This document shows, piece after piece, positions 4,528-6,243 of a DNA stretch of 6,243 bases; the stretch's first letter is position 1, and the number at the start of each line of letters is the position of its first letter. This DNA is from JAJPJX01 sp964568355. GTDB lineage: Bacteria; Acidobacteriota; Terriglobia; Bryobacterales; Bryobacteraceae. Location: NCBI GenBank assembly GCA_964568355.1, contig CAZMRK010000661.1, positions 1-6,243 on the forward strand, written 5' to 3'. Below the pieces are notes generated by a model. It was not told the origin of the DNA and did not search any database. It was given only the letters and a program-made list of their open reading frames with translations. Made by a program: the position numbers and the translations under genes.

Positions 4528-6243
4528 TCAGGGAGTGCTCCTGGGCTGCTTCATCAGATCCAACTCCGGCGCTTCGCGGCGGCACTGCAGGCAGACCGCA
4601 ACCGCAAGACCCAGCGCCCAGCAGATCAACCCCACATAGACCGAGGCCGGGCGATAGCGCATGGCAATCTGGTGGCTGCCTTTTTCCAGGACGACGCCCC
4701 GGATCACCGTATTCACACGCCAGATCGGGACCGTCTTCCCGTCCACCTGGGCGTGCCATCCGGGATACCAGTTGTCGCCGACCACCAGCATTCCCTTGCA
4801 GCCCATCTGAGCGCGTAGCGCCACCGTGGACGGACGCCTGTCGATCCAGGTAACGCGATCCGGGCTTTCACAGCGATCGAGCGAAGGCGCGGCGCCTGCC
4901 AAAACAGCAGTGTCGCGTAGGTCGAAAGCGCCATCGCGCACCAAACCGGCCCCGCGGTCCTCATCCGGCGCGGTGAGCAGATGGTGGACGGTCCAGGCGC
5001 GCGGGAAGGCAGCGGGATTGGCAAAGACCTTGATGCCCGACCGGCTGGTGAACAGATCCTGCTGGCCGGCACGGTTGGAAGCGCGGCTGACGGTATAGTT
5101 CACGCCGTACATCTGCAGCAGCCGGTCCTGCCACCAGTTCAAGCGGTGGCTCTGCTCGAGAATACTGGGGAGATAGCCGCCGGTGGTCTCCAGGCCGTAC
5201 CAATCGCCAAAATTGAAGGCCAGGTCTTTGGGATTGACTTCGACGCGAAACGGGCCGGGGCGGGAGCGGAGGAAAGCGGCGAGGTCCCGGGTCTGGTAGA
5301 GAGGGCCGATGAAGCTCATGCGGCTGGAATCGCGTATGTGCGCCCAGACCCAGCCGACCTTGTTACCCTGCTCCACGATGAGCAGCAGGCACAGAAAGGC
5401 CAGCATGGATTCGCGTCGCACCAGGCCGCGGCCCCAGGAGCGATAGAGCCAGGCGAGCAGCAGCGCGACCAGGGCGATAGTCGCCGGGCGCGGGTCGGCC
5501 TCCGCCAGAGTGCTGGAAACGGTGGGCCGCAGATAGAGCAGCACCGCAAAAATTCCGAACGTAATTCCGCCAAACCACGCCAGCATGGCGGGAATCCGGC
5601 TCAAGCACACCGGATCCGGACGCGAGAGCAGCAGGTGAGCGCCGATGGCGGCCAGGGCGGCGACGGAGAAGTGAAAAACGCTCAGTGCCACGATCGGAGA
5701 GCGCGATTTTTCGACCAGCGGGCAGAGCGCATAGAGCGGCCCGTATAGCACTCCGTGGCCCGCCATCGCATAGAACAACGCTGCCAGGCCAAGCAGCACG
5801 AACAGACGCACCTCGATGCGTCGCAGGCCGGCAACAACAGCAAACGCAGCCAGACTGGCGCCAACCGTGCCGACGAACGGGTCGCTATAGAAAACGCCTT
5901 CGGGCATCAGTAGGTAGAGCAGGTCTACGGCGCGCAAACCGGCGCTAGTGTGTTCCGGAAACTGTACTTTGTCCTGCCAGCGAAGCAGCCCGGTCCCGGT
6001 CCAGCGAACCGCCTGCCTGCCGTATTCGATGGCGGGGAGCACCTGGAGAGCGCTCACCAGCGCAAGCGTAAGAAGCATCGTTCCCAGGCGCAAGATCCCA
6101 CGCGGATGATGGCGGCGCGCCAGAACATACGCCGCCATCACTCCCACCGCGGCCAGAGTCAGAATCAGCGAAGGCCCGTGATGTCCGCTCAGCCAGGAGA
6201 AGCCCAGCGCTACGCCCGCCCAGGCGGCATCCTTGATGGGCGA
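4528..6243 (-). CDS. YfhO-family multi-pass membrane protein, paralogue B (5' end outside window)
   Basis: The minus-strand frame is open from base 6243 to TGA at 4530-4528, giving 571 visible residues; an internal GTG at 6147 is not the start, because family sequence continues upstream of it. The first visible helix contains ALGFSWLSGHHG (12-23), the YfhO '-L-SGH-Q' region. IEYGRQAVRW (72-81), LLMPEGVFYSDPFVGTVG (111-128) and KSRSP (179-183) follow. Helices lie near 123-140, 144-162, 184-206, 220-238, 254-270 and 280-293. The soluble domain has FLRSRPGPFRVEV (324-336), N-F-G-D-W-Y-G-L-E-T-T-G-G (344-356) and NWYPGWHAQVDG (491-502), then RVNTVIRGVVLEKGSHQIAM, a final helix (535-554) and a short tail. 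It is a predicted GT-C-like envelope glycosylation protein, paralogous to the gene at the left edge but on the opposite strand and more GC-rich (about 67-73% in three counted 60-base blocks). It lies 116 bases upstream of the acyltransferase gene and may be partly co-transcribed with it. The acceptor and donor cannot be read from sequence. Confidence 0.9.
   Translation of the reverse strand, partial: SPIKDAAWAGVALGFSWLSGHHGPSLILTLAAVGVMAAYVLARRHHPRGILRLGTMLLTLALVSALQVLPAIEYGRQAVRWTGTGLLRWQDKVQFPEHTSAGLRAVDLLYLLMPEGVFYSDPFVGTVGASLAAFAVVAGLRRIEVRLFVLLGLAALFYAMAGHGVLYGPLYALCPLVEKSRSPIVALSVFHFSVAALAAIGAHLLLSRPDPVCLSRIPAMLAWFGGITFGIFAVLLYLRPTVSSTLAEADPRPATIALVALLLAWLYRSWGRGLVRRESMLAFLCLLLIVEQGNKVGWVWAHIRDSSRMSFIGPLYQTRDLAAFLRSRPGPFRVEVNPKDLAFNFGDWYGLETTGGYLPSILEQSHRLNWWQDRLLQMYGVNYTVSRASNRAGQQDLFTSRSGIKVFANPAAFPRAWTVHHLLTAPDEDRGAGLVRDGAFDLRDTAVLAGAAPSLDRCESPDRVTWIDRRPSTVALRAQMGCKGMLVVGDNWYPGWHAQVDGKTVPIWRVNTVIRGVVLEKGSHQIAMRYRPASVYVGLICWALGLAVAVCLQCRREAPELDLMKQPRSTP

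Noticed and set aside
4981..5748. A 255-codon open frame on the plus strand inside YfhO paralogue B
   Set aside because: It is antisense to a well-supported family gene, has a charged, low-complexity Gly/Ala/Arg/Gln composition without motifs, and is what high-GC antisense frames produce by chance.

Overview
The window holds four large membrane-protein genes and no RNA gene, mobile element or CRISPR array that I can see. Order: a YfhO-family gene (+, 5' end outside the window), a GT39/ArnT-like GT-C membrane glycosyltransferase gene (+, complete), an HGSNAT/DUF5009-type membrane acyltransferase-like gene (-, complete), and a second YfhO-family gene (-, 5' end outside the window). The high GC content, the pairing of YfhO-like proteins with a GT39-like protein of the 'DEADSY ... 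ARGYSL ... RTA-FF-PL' type, and the 'CSLHDLIQPSF' form of the acyltransferase suggest a soil bacterium of the Acidobacteriota (Solibacter/Bryobacter-like). That is inference from family flavour, not a search result.

Layout. 1-1487: C-terminal 494 residues of YfhO paralogue A. 1488-1681: 194-base intergenic region with a hairpin just after the stop and, nearer the next gene, three GTAGYTG heptamers at an exact 11-base period followed by a -10-like TATAGA. 1682-3247: GT-C glycosyltransferase. 3185-4411: acyltransferase-like gene on the opposite strand, whose 3' end overlaps the previous gene tail-to-tail by 63 bases. 4412-4527: 116-base gap with a TATACT -10 box and a strong GGGAGGT ribosome binding site that fixes the start. 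4528-6243: YfhO paralogue B, running off the right edge.

How they might work together. YfhO proteins and GT39-like proteins are GT-C-fold enzymes, which generally use lipid-linked sugars outside the cytoplasmic membrane. The HGSNAT family moves acetyl groups across a membrane onto amino sugars. The set therefore reads as an envelope glycan or glycolipid modification cluster, with the acceptor unknown. The genes form two convergent pairs that share a tail-to-tail junction, so they are not one operon. I see no wholly new system. The points most worth checking are the 11-base-period repeats, the overlap, the inverted YfhO pair, and the lower GC of paralogue A.
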